A stretch of 64,000 nucleotides of DNA from Pelovirga terrestris (GCF_014773365.1 NZ_JACWUN010000003.1:62001-126000), one strand, 5' to 3'; shown: positions 41,915-51,095, numbered from the stretch's first letter. Notes: a model not told the origin generated them from the letters alone. Numbers and translations: made by a program.

Positions 41915-42319
41915 ATGAACAGCATTCCCGGAACCATCGCTGCCATTGACACCGATGGCAACCTCTCCCTGGTGGATATTGAGGTGACCTCAGACTTCAG
42001 GATGTCGGCGCTGATCGTCGAAACCCCGGAACACTGCCCCTGGCTGAAAACCGGTCATAAGATAAAAATCCTGTTCAAGGAGACGGAGGTTTCCATCGCC
42101 CGCAACTTAAGTGGTCAGATCAGTTTACGCAACCGTTTTGCCGCGACCATCACCGACATTCGCAGTGAAGGGATGTTGGCGGAGATCACCCTCGAGAGAG
42201 CCGGACACCAGGTAGTTTCCATCATCACCAGTCGTTCAGCACAACGAATGGAGCTGAAAACCGGCGATCAGGTGGAATGGCTGGTCAAGGCCAACGAAGT
42301 GTCATTGACTGGAAATTGA
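41915..42319 (+). CDS. Di-Mop (TOBE) molybdate-binding protein
   Basis: A 134-residue protein composed of two Mop/TOBE domains (about residues 1-65, NSIPGTIAAIDTDGNLSLVDIEV; and 70-132, LRNRFAATITDIRSEGMLAEITLERAGHQVVSIITSRSAQRM). Such molbindins bind several oxyanions and act as intracellular molybdate stores or sensors. An in-frame ATG at 41903 overlaps the modA end; the ATG at 41915 directly after the modA stop is preferred. It lies between modA and modB, an unusual interruption of the transporter genes that suggests storage of molybdate for FeMo-co. Confidence 0.85.
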   Translation: MNSIPGTIAAIDTDGNLSLVDIEVTSDFRMSALIVETPEHCPWLKTGHKIKILFKETEVSIARNLSGQISLRNRFAATITDIRSEGMLAEITLERAGHQVVSIITSRSAQRMELKTGDQVEWLVKANEVSLTGN

Positions 42320-42329
42320 AGGAATTTAT

Positions 42330-43010
42330 ATGAATCCCGACTTCACCCAAACCATGATCCTCACCTTTCAGGTCGCCGCTATCACCACCATCATTCTGCT
42401 GGTGCTGGGGATTCCCTTAAGTTATTGGCTCGCCTATACCAACAATCGCAGCAAGACCGTTGTTGAAACCCTGGTGAGCATGCCCCTGGTGCTGCCACCG
42501 ACGGTGCTGGGTTTTTATCTACTGGTCTTCTTCAGCCCGGTCAATCCGGTCGGTGGTTTTCTCGACAGCTGGTTCAATCTACGGCTGGTGTTCAGCTTTG
42601 AAGGGATCATCGTCGGTTCGGTGCTGTTCAGCCTTCCCTTCATGATCCATCCCCTGCAAAGCGGCTTTGGCGCAGTTCCCGCCACCCTGCGCGAGGCGGC
42701 GGCCACCTTGGGGATCTCCCGGGTGAAGACCCTGTTCACCATCCTGCTGCCCAACATGAAACCGGGCATCCTCGCCGGGTGTGTGTTAAGCTTTGCCCAC
42801 ACCGTCGGCGAATTCGGAGTGGTGCTGATGGTCGGCGGCAATATCCCCGGCGTGACCCGCATGGCCTCCATTGCTATCTATGACCGGGTCGAAGCCCTCG
42901 ACTATGCCACCGCTCACCAGTACGCTTTTGTCCTGTTCGCCATCACCTTTGCCATTCTGCTGCTGGTCTATATGGTCAACCGGCGCTTTGCCCGCATGGA
43001 GCTGACATGA
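42330..43010 (+). CDS. modB: Molybdate ABC transporter permease ModB
   Basis: A 226-residue permease with five to six transmembrane helices. The EAA coupling loop reads EAAATLGISRVKTLFTILLPNMKPGI (about residues 118-143), and VSMPLVLPPTVLGFYLLV and SFAHTVGEFGVVLMVGGNIPG are ModB hallmarks. It forms the membrane channel with ModC. GAAGGAATTTAT precedes the ATG. The stop overlaps modC by four bases (ATGA). Confidence 0.95.
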   Translation: MNPDFTQTMILTFQVAAITTIILLVLGIPLSYWLAYTNNRSKTVVETLVSMPLVLPPTVLGFYLLVFFSPVNPVGGFLDSWFNLRLVFSFEGIIVGSVLFSLPFMIHPLQSGFGAVPATLREAAATLGISRVKTLFTILLPNMKPGILAGCVLSFAHTVGEFGVVLMVGGNIPGVTRMASIAIYDRVEALDYATAHQYAFVLFAITFAILLLVYMVNRRFARMELT

Positions 43011-43885
43011 TTCAAGTCCATGTCAGCAAACGCCTGCACACCGCCGAAGGACCGATGGATCTGGTGTTCAGCGGCACCATTGAGCAGGGGGAATTCATCA
43101 CCCTGTTCGGCCCCTCCGGTGCGGGCAAAACGACCCTGCTGCGCATGATAGCGGGGCTGACCACCCCCGATAGCGGAACCATCATTGTCGATGGCCAACC
43201 CTGGTTCGACTCTGGCCGCCGCATCAATCTGTCGCCGCGCCGGCGCTCCATCGGCATGGTGTTTCAGGATTATGCCCTGTTTCCCAACCTCACCGTTGCC
43301 GAAAACATCGGTCTGGCGCTGCCCAGGGAAAAACGCGGTGTCATCGTCGGAGAGTTGCTGGAGGTCGCGGGATTACAGGAGCTGGCCGGGCGCAAGCCGG
43401 ACAAGCTCTCCGGCGGCCAGCGTCAACGTGTCGCCCTGGCGCGCGCCCTGGCCCTGAAACCCACCATCCTGCTGCTTGACGAACCCCTGTCGGCGCTGGA
43501 CCTGCAGATGCGCCTCAAACTCCAGGATGAATTGCTGCGTCTGCATCAGCGCTATCAACCCACCACCCTGCTGGTCAGCCACGATCTGAGCGAGGTCTTC
43601 CGCCTCAGTCGCCGCGTCTTTGTCCTGGACAGAGGCGAAGTCACCCGCAGCGGCAGCCCGACGGAGGTGTTTTCACAATCAAAGATCAGCAATAAGTTCC
43701 GTTTTAATGGTGAGGTGGTACACATCAAACCCAGCGGCGTCGTCTACATCGTCCACGTGCTGGTCGGGCAGGATATTGTTCAGGTCATTGCCAGCGAGCG
43801 GGAGATCGCAACCCTGAAGGTCGGCAAACGGGTTCTGATTGCATCCAAAGCATTCAATCCGCTGATCATGCCGTTGGATGAATAG
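43007..43885 (+). CDS. modC: Molybdate ABC transporter ATPase ModC
   Basis: A 292-residue ATPase. Walker A is GPSGAGKTT (about residues 37-45), the Q-loop VFQDYALFPNLTV, signature LSGGQRQRVALARAL, Walker B ILLLDEPLSALD, and H-loop LLVSHDLSEV. The C-terminal 70 residues are a regulatory domain with a degenerate TOBE-like fold (EVVHIKPSGVVYIVHVLVGQDIVQVIASERE). It powers molybdate import with ModB. Translationally coupled to modB. Confidence 0.95.
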   Translation: MIQVHVSKRLHTAEGPMDLVFSGTIEQGEFITLFGPSGAGKTTLLRMIAGLTTPDSGTIIVDGQPWFDSGRRINLSPRRRSIGMVFQDYALFPNLTVAENIGLALPREKRGVIVGELLEVAGLQELAGRKPDKLSGGQRQRVALARALALKPTILLLDEPLSALDLQMRLKLQDELLRLHQRYQPTTLLVSHDLSEVFRLSRRVFVLDRGEVTRSGSPTEVFSQSKISNKFRFNGEVVHIKPSGVVYIVHVLVGQDIVQVIASEREIATLKVGKRVLIASKAFNPLIMPLDE

Positions 43886-43902
43886 TTCAGAGGGTTATAC
43901 AA

Positions 43903-44460
43903 ATGCGTACCTTTATCGCGATTGAACTACCCACTGACATTAAACAACACCTCGGCGACATCACCCGGCAACTGCGGCGGAGTGATGTCCATGCCGGCTG
44001 GGTCAAACCTGACAACCTGCACCTGACGCTGAAATTTCTCAGAGACATTGATGACTCCCTGTTGCCGCAACTTGCCGAACAGATTGACCAATGTGCAAAG
44101 CAGCAGACAGCTTTTCATGCTGACCTGAATGGCCTCGGCTTTTTCCCCTCCCAGAAACGACCACGCATCCTCTACGCCGCCATCCAAGAGCCGCTGCCCT
44201 TGATGCGACTGGCGCAGCAACTCGACCAACTCTTAGCCCCTTTGGGCTTCGCTCCGGAACAACGCTTCCACCCCCACATCACCCTCGCCCGCATCAAGAA
44301 CAGGAAAAATCTTGAAAAACTCCAACAGATGGCTAATGACATTGCACTTCGGCAAACCTTTGCCGTCACTGCTATCAGCCTTTTCAACAGCACTTTATAT
44401 TCCGACGGAGCGCGCTACCGGGCGCTTCAGCGCTCATTACTGCGAGAACCGGGCCTGTAA
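43903..44460 (+). CDS. thpR: RNA 2',3'-cyclic phosphodiesterase ThpR
   Basis: A 185-residue 2H phosphoesterase (LigT/ThpR). The two catalytic HxTx motifs are HLTLKF (about residue 42) and HPHITLARI (about residue 124). The start MRTFIAIELPTDIKQHL is typical of the family. It opens 2',3'-cyclic phosphates on RNA; its biological substrate is generally unsettled. It starts 17 bp after modC and probably shares its transcript without functional connection. Confidence 0.88.
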   Translation: MRTFIAIELPTDIKQHLGDITRQLRRSDVHAGWVKPDNLHLTLKFLRDIDDSLLPQLAEQIDQCAKQQTAFHADLNGLGFFPSQKRPRILYAAIQEPLPLMRLAQQLDQLLAPLGFAPEQRFHPHITLARIKNRKNLEKLQQMANDIALRQTFAVTAISLFNSTLYSDGARYRALQRSLLREPGL

Positions 44461-44578
44461 CCGACGACACATCCCAAAAAACGTCAATAGCACCTTACCT
44501 GCCCGGCAATTTTCAGCTACAATTCGGCGCCGATAACATCACATCTGCATCATACCCGGAAAGGTGGTTACAGCAGAC

Positions 44579-46072
44579 ATGCCTCTGTTTCAACATCGCA
44601 GACTTATTCATACAACAGGTCTGGTCGTTGCTATTGCTCTGTTATTTGGAATCGTCGCCCAGGCAAATGCCTTCATCGATTGTGCTCCCGGGCAGAAGCT
44701 CAACCCCCTAACCATGCGCTGTGAAGCAGCGCCCGATTGCCCTGACGATGTTGACGCGAGCACCGATGCTGCCTGCCAGGGAGTCACTGCCAGTCCACTG
44801 ATTCCTGCCCTGACAACCGAAAGCTTCGGCTGGGGCAATGACCAAAATCCGGCCCTGACAAGCAGTTCAAAAGCAGCCTATGAAATTCTCTATTTCTGGG
44901 GCATCGGCTGCCCTTTCTGCGAACGTCTGAGACCACAACTCGAACAGCTTGCCGCAGACTATCCACAGGTTCAACTGCGCGATTTTGAAGTCTATTACGA
45001 CCGCGCCAATCAGCAGCGCTTTCTCGAAGCCACCAGTAAATACGGCATTGATTCTCACAGTGTTCCCTTAACCCTTATCGGTGAGCGTTACTGGATCGGC
45101 TACCGTGAGCATTTTCCCGATGAGATGCGCGGCGAGCTGGAAAAACTTCTTGGCCTGCAGAGCGGTGCCGAAGCAGCCCCAACAACCGCAGCCGACACCA
45201 TCAGCGTCCCACTGTTCGGCGATATCAACGTCGGCACCATGCCGCTCTTGTTGACAACGGTACTGATCGCCTTTGTCGACGGCTTTAACCCCTGCTCCCT
45301 GTGGCTGCTTACCATCCTTTTAGGCATCCTTCTGCATACCCGCTCGCGCCGTAAAATCATCGTTGTCGGACTGGCCTTTTTGCTGACCACCGCCGCCGGC
45401 TATGGAGCCTTCATGCTGGGGCTGCTCAATGTCTTTTTGTATGTGGGCTATGTCGTTTGGATCAAGATTGTCGTCGGGCTGTTGGCTCTGACCTTTGCCG
45501 TGGTCAACATCAAGGACTATTTCTGGTTTCAACAGGGAGTGAGCTTCACCATCTCCGACAAGCACAAGCCGGGAATTTTCAAACGCATGCGCAACATCAT
45601 CCATCAGGATATGTCAACTGCCGGCATGGTCGGCGCCACCATCATCATGGCCCTGGGGGTGACCCTGGTGGAACTGCCCTGTACCGCCGGCTTTCCGGTT
45701 ATCTGGTCCAACATCGCCGCCCAGCAGGGAGTCACCGGCATTGAATTCGCGCTATTGTTTGTGATTTATCTGACCATCTACTTAGGAGTCGAAATTGCCA
45801 TTCTGGCAACGGCGGTCATCACCCTGAAAAAAAGTGTTTTTGAAGAAAAACACGGGCGCATTCTCAAACTGATCAGCGGTGTCATCATGCTGGTATTGGC
45901 CTACGGCATTGTGTTTGCCTACGATACCCTCGGCAGCCTCGGCGGCGTCCTCGGTCTGTTTGGTGCGGCTGCCGTGATCATCGCTATCGTCCTGATCCTC
46001 CACCGCATCATTTTGCCACGCTGCGGCATCAGCATTGGCTCAGAAAAGCAGAAGCCACCTTCTCACAAGTAG
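44579..46072 (+). CDS. Membrane protein joining a thioredoxin-like domain to a DsbD/CcdA-like region
   Basis: About 497 residues. An N-terminal signal sequence (cleavage near AQANAFID) is followed by a periplasmic thioredoxin-like domain with GIGCPFCERLRPQLEQLA (CPFC redox motif, near residue 112), then eight predicted transmembrane helices resembling CcdA/DsbD. These include the conserved cysteines in FNPCSLWLLTILLG and VELPCTAGFPVIWSN. It should carry electrons across the membrane to the periplasmic CXXC. The order (Trx domain first) is the reverse of DsbD, in which the thioredoxin domain is C-terminal. Start uncertain: an in-frame GTG at 44564 is the alternative. Confidence 0.8.
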   Translation: MPLFQHRRLIHTTGLVVAIALLFGIVAQANAFIDCAPGQKLNPLTMRCEAAPDCPDDVDASTDAACQGVTASPLIPALTTESFGWGNDQNPALTSSSKAAYEILYFWGIGCPFCERLRPQLEQLAADYPQVQLRDFEVYYDRANQQRFLEATSKYGIDSHSVPLTLIGERYWIGYREHFPDEMRGELEKLLGLQSGAEAAPTTAADTISVPLFGDINVGTMPLLLTTVLIAFVDGFNPCSLWLLTILLGILLHTRSRRKIIVVGLAFLLTTAAGYGAFMLGLLNVFLYVGYVVWIKIVVGLLALTFAVVNIKDYFWFQQGVSFTISDKHKPGIFKRMRNIIHQDMSTAGMVGATIIMALGVTLVELPCTAGFPVIWSNIAAQQGVTGIEFALLFVIYLTIYLGVEIAILATAVITLKKSVFEEKHGRILKLISGVIMLVLAYGIVFAYDTLGSLGGVLGLFGAAAVIIAIVLILHRIILPRCGISIGSEKQKPPSHK

Positions 46073-46100
46073 CTTTACCCATAAAAGAGAGGAGCCAAAC

Positions 46101-46952
46101 ATGACTCCATCCGAGCATCTCACCTTCTGCACTGCGCTGATCATCTCCCTGGTTAATGAAGCGCCGCAGAACCACCTCCATGGGTTTGATGAACAAGCCT
46201 GGGGCAGTCCGTTAATCGGCGTGGCGGCAGGCAATGATCCCCTGTTTACCCAGTACAAACAGATCATCGGTTCAGTGCACTGGACACCGGCAGAAGCATT
46301 TGCCCTGGCCTATCCTGAACAGCCAGTAACAGCGGAAGATTTACGGGTAGTGAGCTGGATTTTACCGCAAACAGAAAGCACCCTGGCAGATCAGCGACGG
46401 GAAACGCAACTGCCGGCTCCGCGCTGGATCTACTCGCGTCATTATGGTGAGCTGTTTAATGAATGGTTGCGACGTAAGGTTCGTGATGAATTTATCGACA
46501 TAGGGCGCAAGGCGACGGCGCCGACCCTGCTACCGGGCTGGGGCTATCGCCAGACACCCCAGGCGGGGCTGTGCTCGAACTGGTCGGAACGCCACGCCGC
46601 CTATGCCGCCGGACTTGGAACCTTTGGACTGTCAGATGGCTTTATCAGTGAAGCCGGAAAAGCCATCCGCATCGGTTCGGTGATTGTCGCTGCAGACATT
46701 GAGGTCACTCCACGCACCGCTACCTCCCATACCGCCAACTGCCTCTTTTATGCCCGCGGCACCTGTGGTGCCTGCAGCAAACGCTGCCCCGTGGCCGCCA
46801 TTTCCAAAGCCGGACACGACAAAATCGCCTGTCATAACTACATCCGCCAGGTCACCGCCCCTTACGCCAAACAGCTCAGCGGTCAGGAGGTGACACCCTG
46901 TGGGCTGTGTCAGGTGGGTATCCCCTGTGAGCGGCGCAATCCTCTGCGGTAA
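46101..46952 (+). CDS. QueG-like 4Fe-4S protein
   Basis: A 283-residue protein whose C-terminal half resembles epoxyqueuosine reductase and related 4Fe-4S proteins: YAAGLGTFGLSDGFISEAGKAIRIGSVIVAADI (about residues 167-200), then a cluster motif CGACSKRCPVAAI (about residue 236) and CGLCQVGIPC near the end. The N-terminal part differs from true QueG, so this is probably one of the uncharacterised relatives (DUF1730-less or reductive-dehalogenase-like group) and not the tRNA enzyme itself. GAGAGGAGCCAAAC precedes the ATG at 46101. The stop lies in the left arm of the palindrome at 46950-47005. Confidence 0.75.
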   Translation: MTPSEHLTFCTALIISLVNEAPQNHLHGFDEQAWGSPLIGVAAGNDPLFTQYKQIIGSVHWTPAEAFALAYPEQPVTAEDLRVVSWILPQTESTLADQRRETQLPAPRWIYSRHYGELFNEWLRRKVRDEFIDIGRKATAPTLLPGWGYRQTPQAGLCSNWSERHAAYAAGLGTFGLSDGFISEAGKAIRIGSVIVAADIEVTPRTATSHTANCLFYARGTCGACSKRCPVAAISKAGHDKIACHNYIRQVTAPYAKQLSGQEVTPCGLCQVGIPCERRNPLR

Positions 46953-47005
46953 AATCGGGGACACAAAAAAATTATGAAATAATTGGAATTGTGTCCCCGA
47001 TTTTA
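46950..47005. repeat. 17-bp perfect inverted repeat at the convergent gene ends
   Basis: TAAAATCGGGGACACAA (46950-46966) and its exact reverse complement (46989-47005) flank 22 bp. The left arm contains the plus-strand stop codon of the QueG-like gene, and the loop and right arm encode the last residues and stop of tmcAL on the minus strand. A bidirectional terminator role is possible. The CGGGGACAC motif also resembles palindromes associated with REP/Y1-type transposases, so the element may have been inserted over the original gene ends. Confidence 0.8.
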
Positions 47006-48246
47006 CCCCCCCTGCGCAGCGATTCAAAATAGTCACGTTGACGCTGACCGACAAAGTTTTTTTGTAGCAAGGAGTAGATCCTACTGGCCCGTACCTGCAG
47101 ATCAAGCTGGTTTTGGGCGCGCTGCAACACCTCAGGTTCAGCATCATAGCGGCGCTTGAGGATGGCCTGAATTCTGGAAAAGTTCTGAATCAAAGGGATT
47201 GTTCGCAAGGTTCGGCGCTCAGCCAGAAATCTCTCCCCCTGGTCACTGACAGCGAGAAGGTGCAGATAGGCAGGGGAAGCGGCCAGCAGCTGCCGTGCTA
47301 CTTCAGCTTCAATGCCAAGCAGAACCGCCACTAAAGCACGCTGCACCCGGGTCCGGGTGAGGTGTCGAGCCTTGATATTGCTGATCAACTCTTCCAGCTG
47401 AGCTGACTGGTCGGCGGCAGCAATCAGGCGATGTTCGAGTCCCGCTTCAATCCACCAGTAACGGGTCAGATCATTTGCCTGCCGCACTATCTGTGCAGAC
47501 AGCATCCGAAAATAAACGTCTTCGTCCAACCCCATGCCCTCAGCAAATGTCTCTCTCAAAAGATGAGCGACCGGGTCAGGAACCAGGCGGTCAATGTCGA
47601 GACCCTCAAGCAAACACTGACGGATGCCGGTAGCACTGGCAATCCCCTCTTTTGCGTCGAGATCGTGGTAACCGGCACCTATGCGCGTCAGGGTCAGTGG
47701 CACGACAGGACTGCCAACTTCACGCAAGGCCCGTAGATAAGCGAGGCCGAGGATATTATTCGGGTGGACAAACATCTCTTGGGTGTCAGCCTCCGGGCAA
47801 AGATCCGCCAGCGCTTGCGCCCGGGCCTGGGGAAATGTGACACCGCGACGTAAAGCAGCTGAGGTGCGCTGCTCAATAATGTCATGGGCGTCAGCCAGAA
47901 GATCAGCACAGCCCTGTAAGACATTGAGGTTGCCACTTTCGCTGCCGAAACAGCAGGCATCGACTCCCAGGGCGGTGAGCGCCTGAATTCCGCCCCGGGC
48001 AAAATCCGGAGCGCTGCTGCAAGCCCAGGGCAGCGGCAATTCAACCACGACATCAACCCCGGCGGCCAGGGCCATCTCCGCGCGCGCCCACTTGTCGATC
48101 AGCGCCGGTTCCCCACGCTGGAGAAAAGGACCACTCATCACCGCCACCGCCACTTCAGCATCTGCCAGTTCAAGACTGCGGCGCAGGTGGTACAGGTGGC
48201 CGTTGTGGAACGGGTTATATTCGGTGATCAGACCAACAGCACGCAT
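46972..48246 (-). CDS. tmcAL: tRNA(Met) cytidine acetate ligase TmcAL
   Basis: A 424-residue protein when started at ATG 48246 (the frame is open to a TTG at 48279). RAVGLITEYNPFHNGHLYHLRRS is the nucleotidyltransferase-like N terminus with the HxGH motif. MSGPFLQRGEPALIDKWARAEMALAAGVDVVVELP and GVDACCFGSESGN are diagnostic of the YlbM/TmcAL family, which activates acetate with ATP to make N4-acetylcytidine at the elongator tRNA-Met wobble position. The last residues (GDTIPIIS) are encoded by the 46950-47005 palindrome. Confidence 0.9.
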   Translation of the reverse strand: MRAVGLITEYNPFHNGHLYHLRRSLELADAEVAVAVMSGPFLQRGEPALIDKWARAEMALAAGVDVVVELPLPWACSSAPDFARGGIQALTALGVDACCFGSESGNLNVLQGCADLLADAHDIIEQRTSAALRRGVTFPQARAQALADLCPEADTQEMFVHPNNILGLAYLRALREVGSPVVPLTLTRIGAGYHDLDAKEGIASATGIRQCLLEGLDIDRLVPDPVAHLLRETFAEGMGLDEDVYFRMLSAQIVRQANDLTRYWWIEAGLEHRLIAAADQSAQLEELISNIKARHLTRTRVQRALVAVLLGIEAEVARQLLAASPAYLHLLAVSDQGERFLAERRTLRTIPLIQNFSRIQAILKRRYDAEPEVLQRAQNQLDLQVRASRIYSLLQKNFVGQRQRDYFESLRRGGKIGDTIPIIS

Positions 48247-48349
48247 AAATCTTGCTCTCACAGGCACGGAGTGCACCAAAAAATCTTTATCTAAGTATCT
48301 GCTTCACTCCAGCTTTGCCAAGCAGAGCGATCGAGATCGTGCAACCAAT

Positions 48350-48450
48350 CTGGATCCTGCAACTTCGCGCAGGATGACACAGACGCAAGTCTCAGGAAAA
48401 GTACTAAACTGTCATTCTGCGCGGAGCGAAGCGCAGTCGCAGAATCCATT
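48350..48450. repeat. Intergenic palindromic repeats between tmcAL and sfsA
   Basis: Two related palindromes: GATCCTGC with GCAGGATGAC (about 48352-48380), and TGTCATTCTGCG paired with CGCAGAATCCA around a GGAGCGAAGCGCAG centre (48409-48447). These are of the TCATTCTGCG...CGCAGAATCC type seen in many genomes. The rest of the 342-bp gap holds A/C-rich CCAAGACTCCAAGAGCACCAAGAG-like sequence and no gene. Confidence 0.6.
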
Positions 48451-48588
48451 TCCTGTTTATCTTGGAGAACTTGGTGCCTTGGTGGCTAGAAGGGTTCTGT
48501 TTTTGGTCGGCGTTGACAGTTCAATATCAACAAGCCACCAAGACTCCAAGAGCACCAAGAGAGGCGAGAAGCCCCTCCGTCTCTGTGG

Positions 48589-49281
48589 TTAAAGTTTTAC
48601 CATAATTTTCTCAGCCACCCGGTTTTCTTCCAGGGTGGTGAGGGTTTTGTAGGCCAGTATTTCAACCCCCGCCGCTGCCGCCTGACGCAACAGGCGTCCG
48701 TATTCGGGGTCAACCTTGTCTGCCGGGGAAAAATATCGGGCCTCGCTGCGCTGCACGAGAAAGAAAATGACACTGCGATACCCCTGGCGCAACGCACCCT
48801 CCAGTTCGAGCAGATGCTTCTGCCCACGTACCGTTACTGCATCGGGAAAGCAGGCAGTTTCGGCTTCGCAACAGAGGGTGACGTTTTTCACCTCCAACAG
48901 CACCTTCTCATCTCCCTTGGTCAACAGAAAATCGATGCGGCTACCACCATAGGGAAATTCGGCGCGCACCTGATAATCACGAAACTCGGGAATCCACCCC
49001 TGCTCCAGGGCTTCGGCCACCAGCTGGTTGCTGCGCAGGGTATGGGTATCGACCCAGTCGTGACCGACCTGGATCAGTTCCAGCGTCCAGGGGATGTTAC
49101 GTTTGGGATTGTTCGCGGCGGAGAACAGTACCGGATAACCGGGGACTGCGCACTGCTGCATACTACCGGTGTTGGGGGTATGGGCGGTAATGATCGTCCC
49201 GTCGGGGCGTTCGATGTCGGTCAGAAAACGCTTGTAGCGGCGTAGCAGGGTGCCGGCAAACAGAGGTGCTGGTAGTTTCAT
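48589..49281 (-). CDS. sfsA: SfsA-family protein
   Basis: A 230-residue protein starting at ATG 49281, six bases after GGAG (an in-frame start 30 bp upstream is less likely). FAGTLLRRYKRFLTDIERPDGTIITAHTPNTGSMQQCAVPGYPV and GGSRIDFLLTKGDEKVLLEVKNVTLC (about residues 100-125, a D-ExK nuclease-like core) are SfsA signatures. The family was named for sugar fermentation stimulation in E. coli; its biochemical function is uncertain, with a PD-(D/E)XK-like fold. Confidence 0.9.
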   Translation of the reverse strand: MKLPAPLFAGTLLRRYKRFLTDIERPDGTIITAHTPNTGSMQQCAVPGYPVLFSAANNPKRNIPWTLELIQVGHDWVDTHTLRSNQLVAEALEQGWIPEFRDYQVRAEFPYGGSRIDFLLTKGDEKVLLEVKNVTLCCEAETACFPDAVTVRGQKHLLELEGALRQGYRSVIFFLVQRSEARYFSPADKVDPEYGRLLRQAAAAGVEILAYKTLTTLEENRVAEKIMVKL

Positions 49282-49457
49282 GGGACTCTCCGGAGTTGGA
49301 TTTCCCGTCATCTTAACGGGCTATCTCCTCATTTCACACGTTTCCCAAGGGACAGCTGTTGCGAAGGGGGATAGATCATCGTATATTAGCGCCTTCGATC
49401 TGCTGAGCCTGTGCCCTTTACCTGAATCACTACCATTTATCAAACCGCGAGGCCTCC

Positions 49458-51095
49458 ATGACAGACAACCTGATAACACGTACCCCATCCGCCTACGACT
49501 ATCCGCTGCTGATTAAAAATCTGTTTACTGCCCCGGCGGTCAGCAACCCGCACCAGACCATCGTTTACCGCGACCTGCAGCGTTTCACCTACGCTGATTT
49601 CACACAGCGGGTTTGCCGTCTGGCCAATGCCCTGACCGCCATCGGCGTGAAGGCCGGTGACACGGTGGCAGTCATGGACTGGGACTCCCATCGTTATCTT
49701 GAATGCTTTTACGCTGTGCCCATGCTTGGTGCGGTGCTGCATACGGTCAACATTCGTCTGTCGGCGGAACAGATCATCTATACCATCGACCATGCTGAAG
49801 ATGATTACATTCTCGTCAACGAAGAGTTTCTCCCCCTGCTGGAACAGATCAAGGGACGAATTGACACGGTCAAATCTTACATTCTATTGCAGGATGAGCA
49901 AAAACAAGTGGAAACCAGCCTGCCCCTGGCCGGAGAATACGAAGTCCTGTTAAATCAAGCAACTGACGGCTTTGATTTTCCCGATTTTGATGAAAACACC
50001 AGGGCCACAACATTTTATACCACCGGCACCACCGGTATGCCCAAAGGGGTGTATTTCAGCCACCGCCAGCTGGTATTACACACCCTCGCCGGCATGGCGG
50101 CGCTGGGCAGTGTCGCGAGCCAGGGGCGCCTGCATCAGAAAGATGTCTACATGCCGATCACCCCCATGTTTCATGTTCATGCCTGGGGACTACCCTACAT
50201 CGCCACGGCACTGGGAATCAAACAGGTTTACCCCGGCAAATATCTGCCGGAAATGCTGCTTAAACTGATTGACAGCGAAAAAGTCACCTTCTCCCATTGC
50301 GTACCGACCATCCTTCACCTGCTCATGAGCCATCCCCTGTTCAAACAGATTGATCTGAGTGGCTGGAAAGTACTGATCGGCGGTGCGGCTCTACCCAAAG
50401 CCATGTGTCAGGCCGCAAGGGCACGGGGAATCGACATCTACTCCGGTTACGGCATGTCGGAAACCTGCCCGGTGCTGACCCTGGCCCATGTTACTACGGA
50501 GGAGTTAAGCAGTGAAGAGGACCTGGAGGTCCGCTGCAAAACCGGCCGCCCGCTTCCCCTGGTCGATCTGCGGATTGTTGATGAGCAGATGCAGGATATT
50601 CCCGCCGATGGTCAGAGCGTCGGTGAGATTGTCGTCCGCAGTCCATGGCTGACTCAAGGATACTTGAAGGATCAGCGCAATTCGGAAACCCTGTGGCGCG
50701 GGAGTTACCTGCATACCGGGGACGTCGCCAACCGCGACCAGCATAACTACATCAAGATTACCGACCGGATCAAGGACGTTATCAAGATTGGCGGAGAGTG
50801 GATTTCGTCACTGGAGGTGGAAGATTTTCTCGCTGCTCATCCGGACGTTGTCGAGACAGCGGTCATTGGATTGCCGGACCCGAAATGGGGTGAAAAGCCG
50901 GTCGCCCTGGTGGTCAAAAAAGAGGGCACCGGGATCACTGAAAAGGAATTGCTGAACTATATCCGCGGATTTGTCGACAAGGGGCTGATTTCTAAACAGA
51001 TCGTGTTGCTGAAGATCGAGTTTGTTGCCAGCATCGCCAGGACCAGCGTCGGCAAAACCGACAAAAAACTGCTGCGCGAACAATATCAACAATAG
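49458..51095 (+). CDS. Acyl-CoA synthetase (AMP-forming)
   Basis: A 545-residue AMP-forming ligase. The ATP-binding motif is TTFYTTGTTGMPKGVYFSHR (about residues 176-195), the adenylate motif GYGMSETCPVLTLAHV, and HTGDVANRDQHNYIKITDRIKDVIKIGGEWIS the hinge region. A C-terminal lysine (RTSVGKTDKKLLR) completes the active site. Sequence pattern fits medium/long-chain fatty-acid or related carboxylic acid ligases. GAGG precedes the ATG. It is convergent with ald; the short gap holds a CCCCGCGGG/CCCGCGGGG hairpin. Confidence 0.88.
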   Translation: MTDNLITRTPSAYDYPLLIKNLFTAPAVSNPHQTIVYRDLQRFTYADFTQRVCRLANALTAIGVKAGDTVAVMDWDSHRYLECFYAVPMLGAVLHTVNIRLSAEQIIYTIDHAEDDYILVNEEFLPLLEQIKGRIDTVKSYILLQDEQKQVETSLPLAGEYEVLLNQATDGFDFPDFDENTRATTFYTTGTTGMPKGVYFSHRQLVLHTLAGMAALGSVASQGRLHQKDVYMPITPMFHVHAWGLPYIATALGIKQVYPGKYLPEMLLKLIDSEKVTFSHCVPTILHLLMSHPLFKQIDLSGWKVLIGGAALPKAMCQAARARGIDIYSGYGMSETCPVLTLAHVTTEELSSEEDLEVRCKTGRPLPLVDLRIVDEQMQDIPADGQSVGEIVVRSPWLTQGYLKDQRNSETLWRGSYLHTGDVANRDQHNYIKITDRIKDVIKIGGEWISSLEVEDFLAAHPDVVETAVIGLPDPKWGEKPVALVVKKEGTGITEKELLNYIRGFVDKGLISKQIVLLKIEFVASIARTSVGKTDKKLLREQYQQ

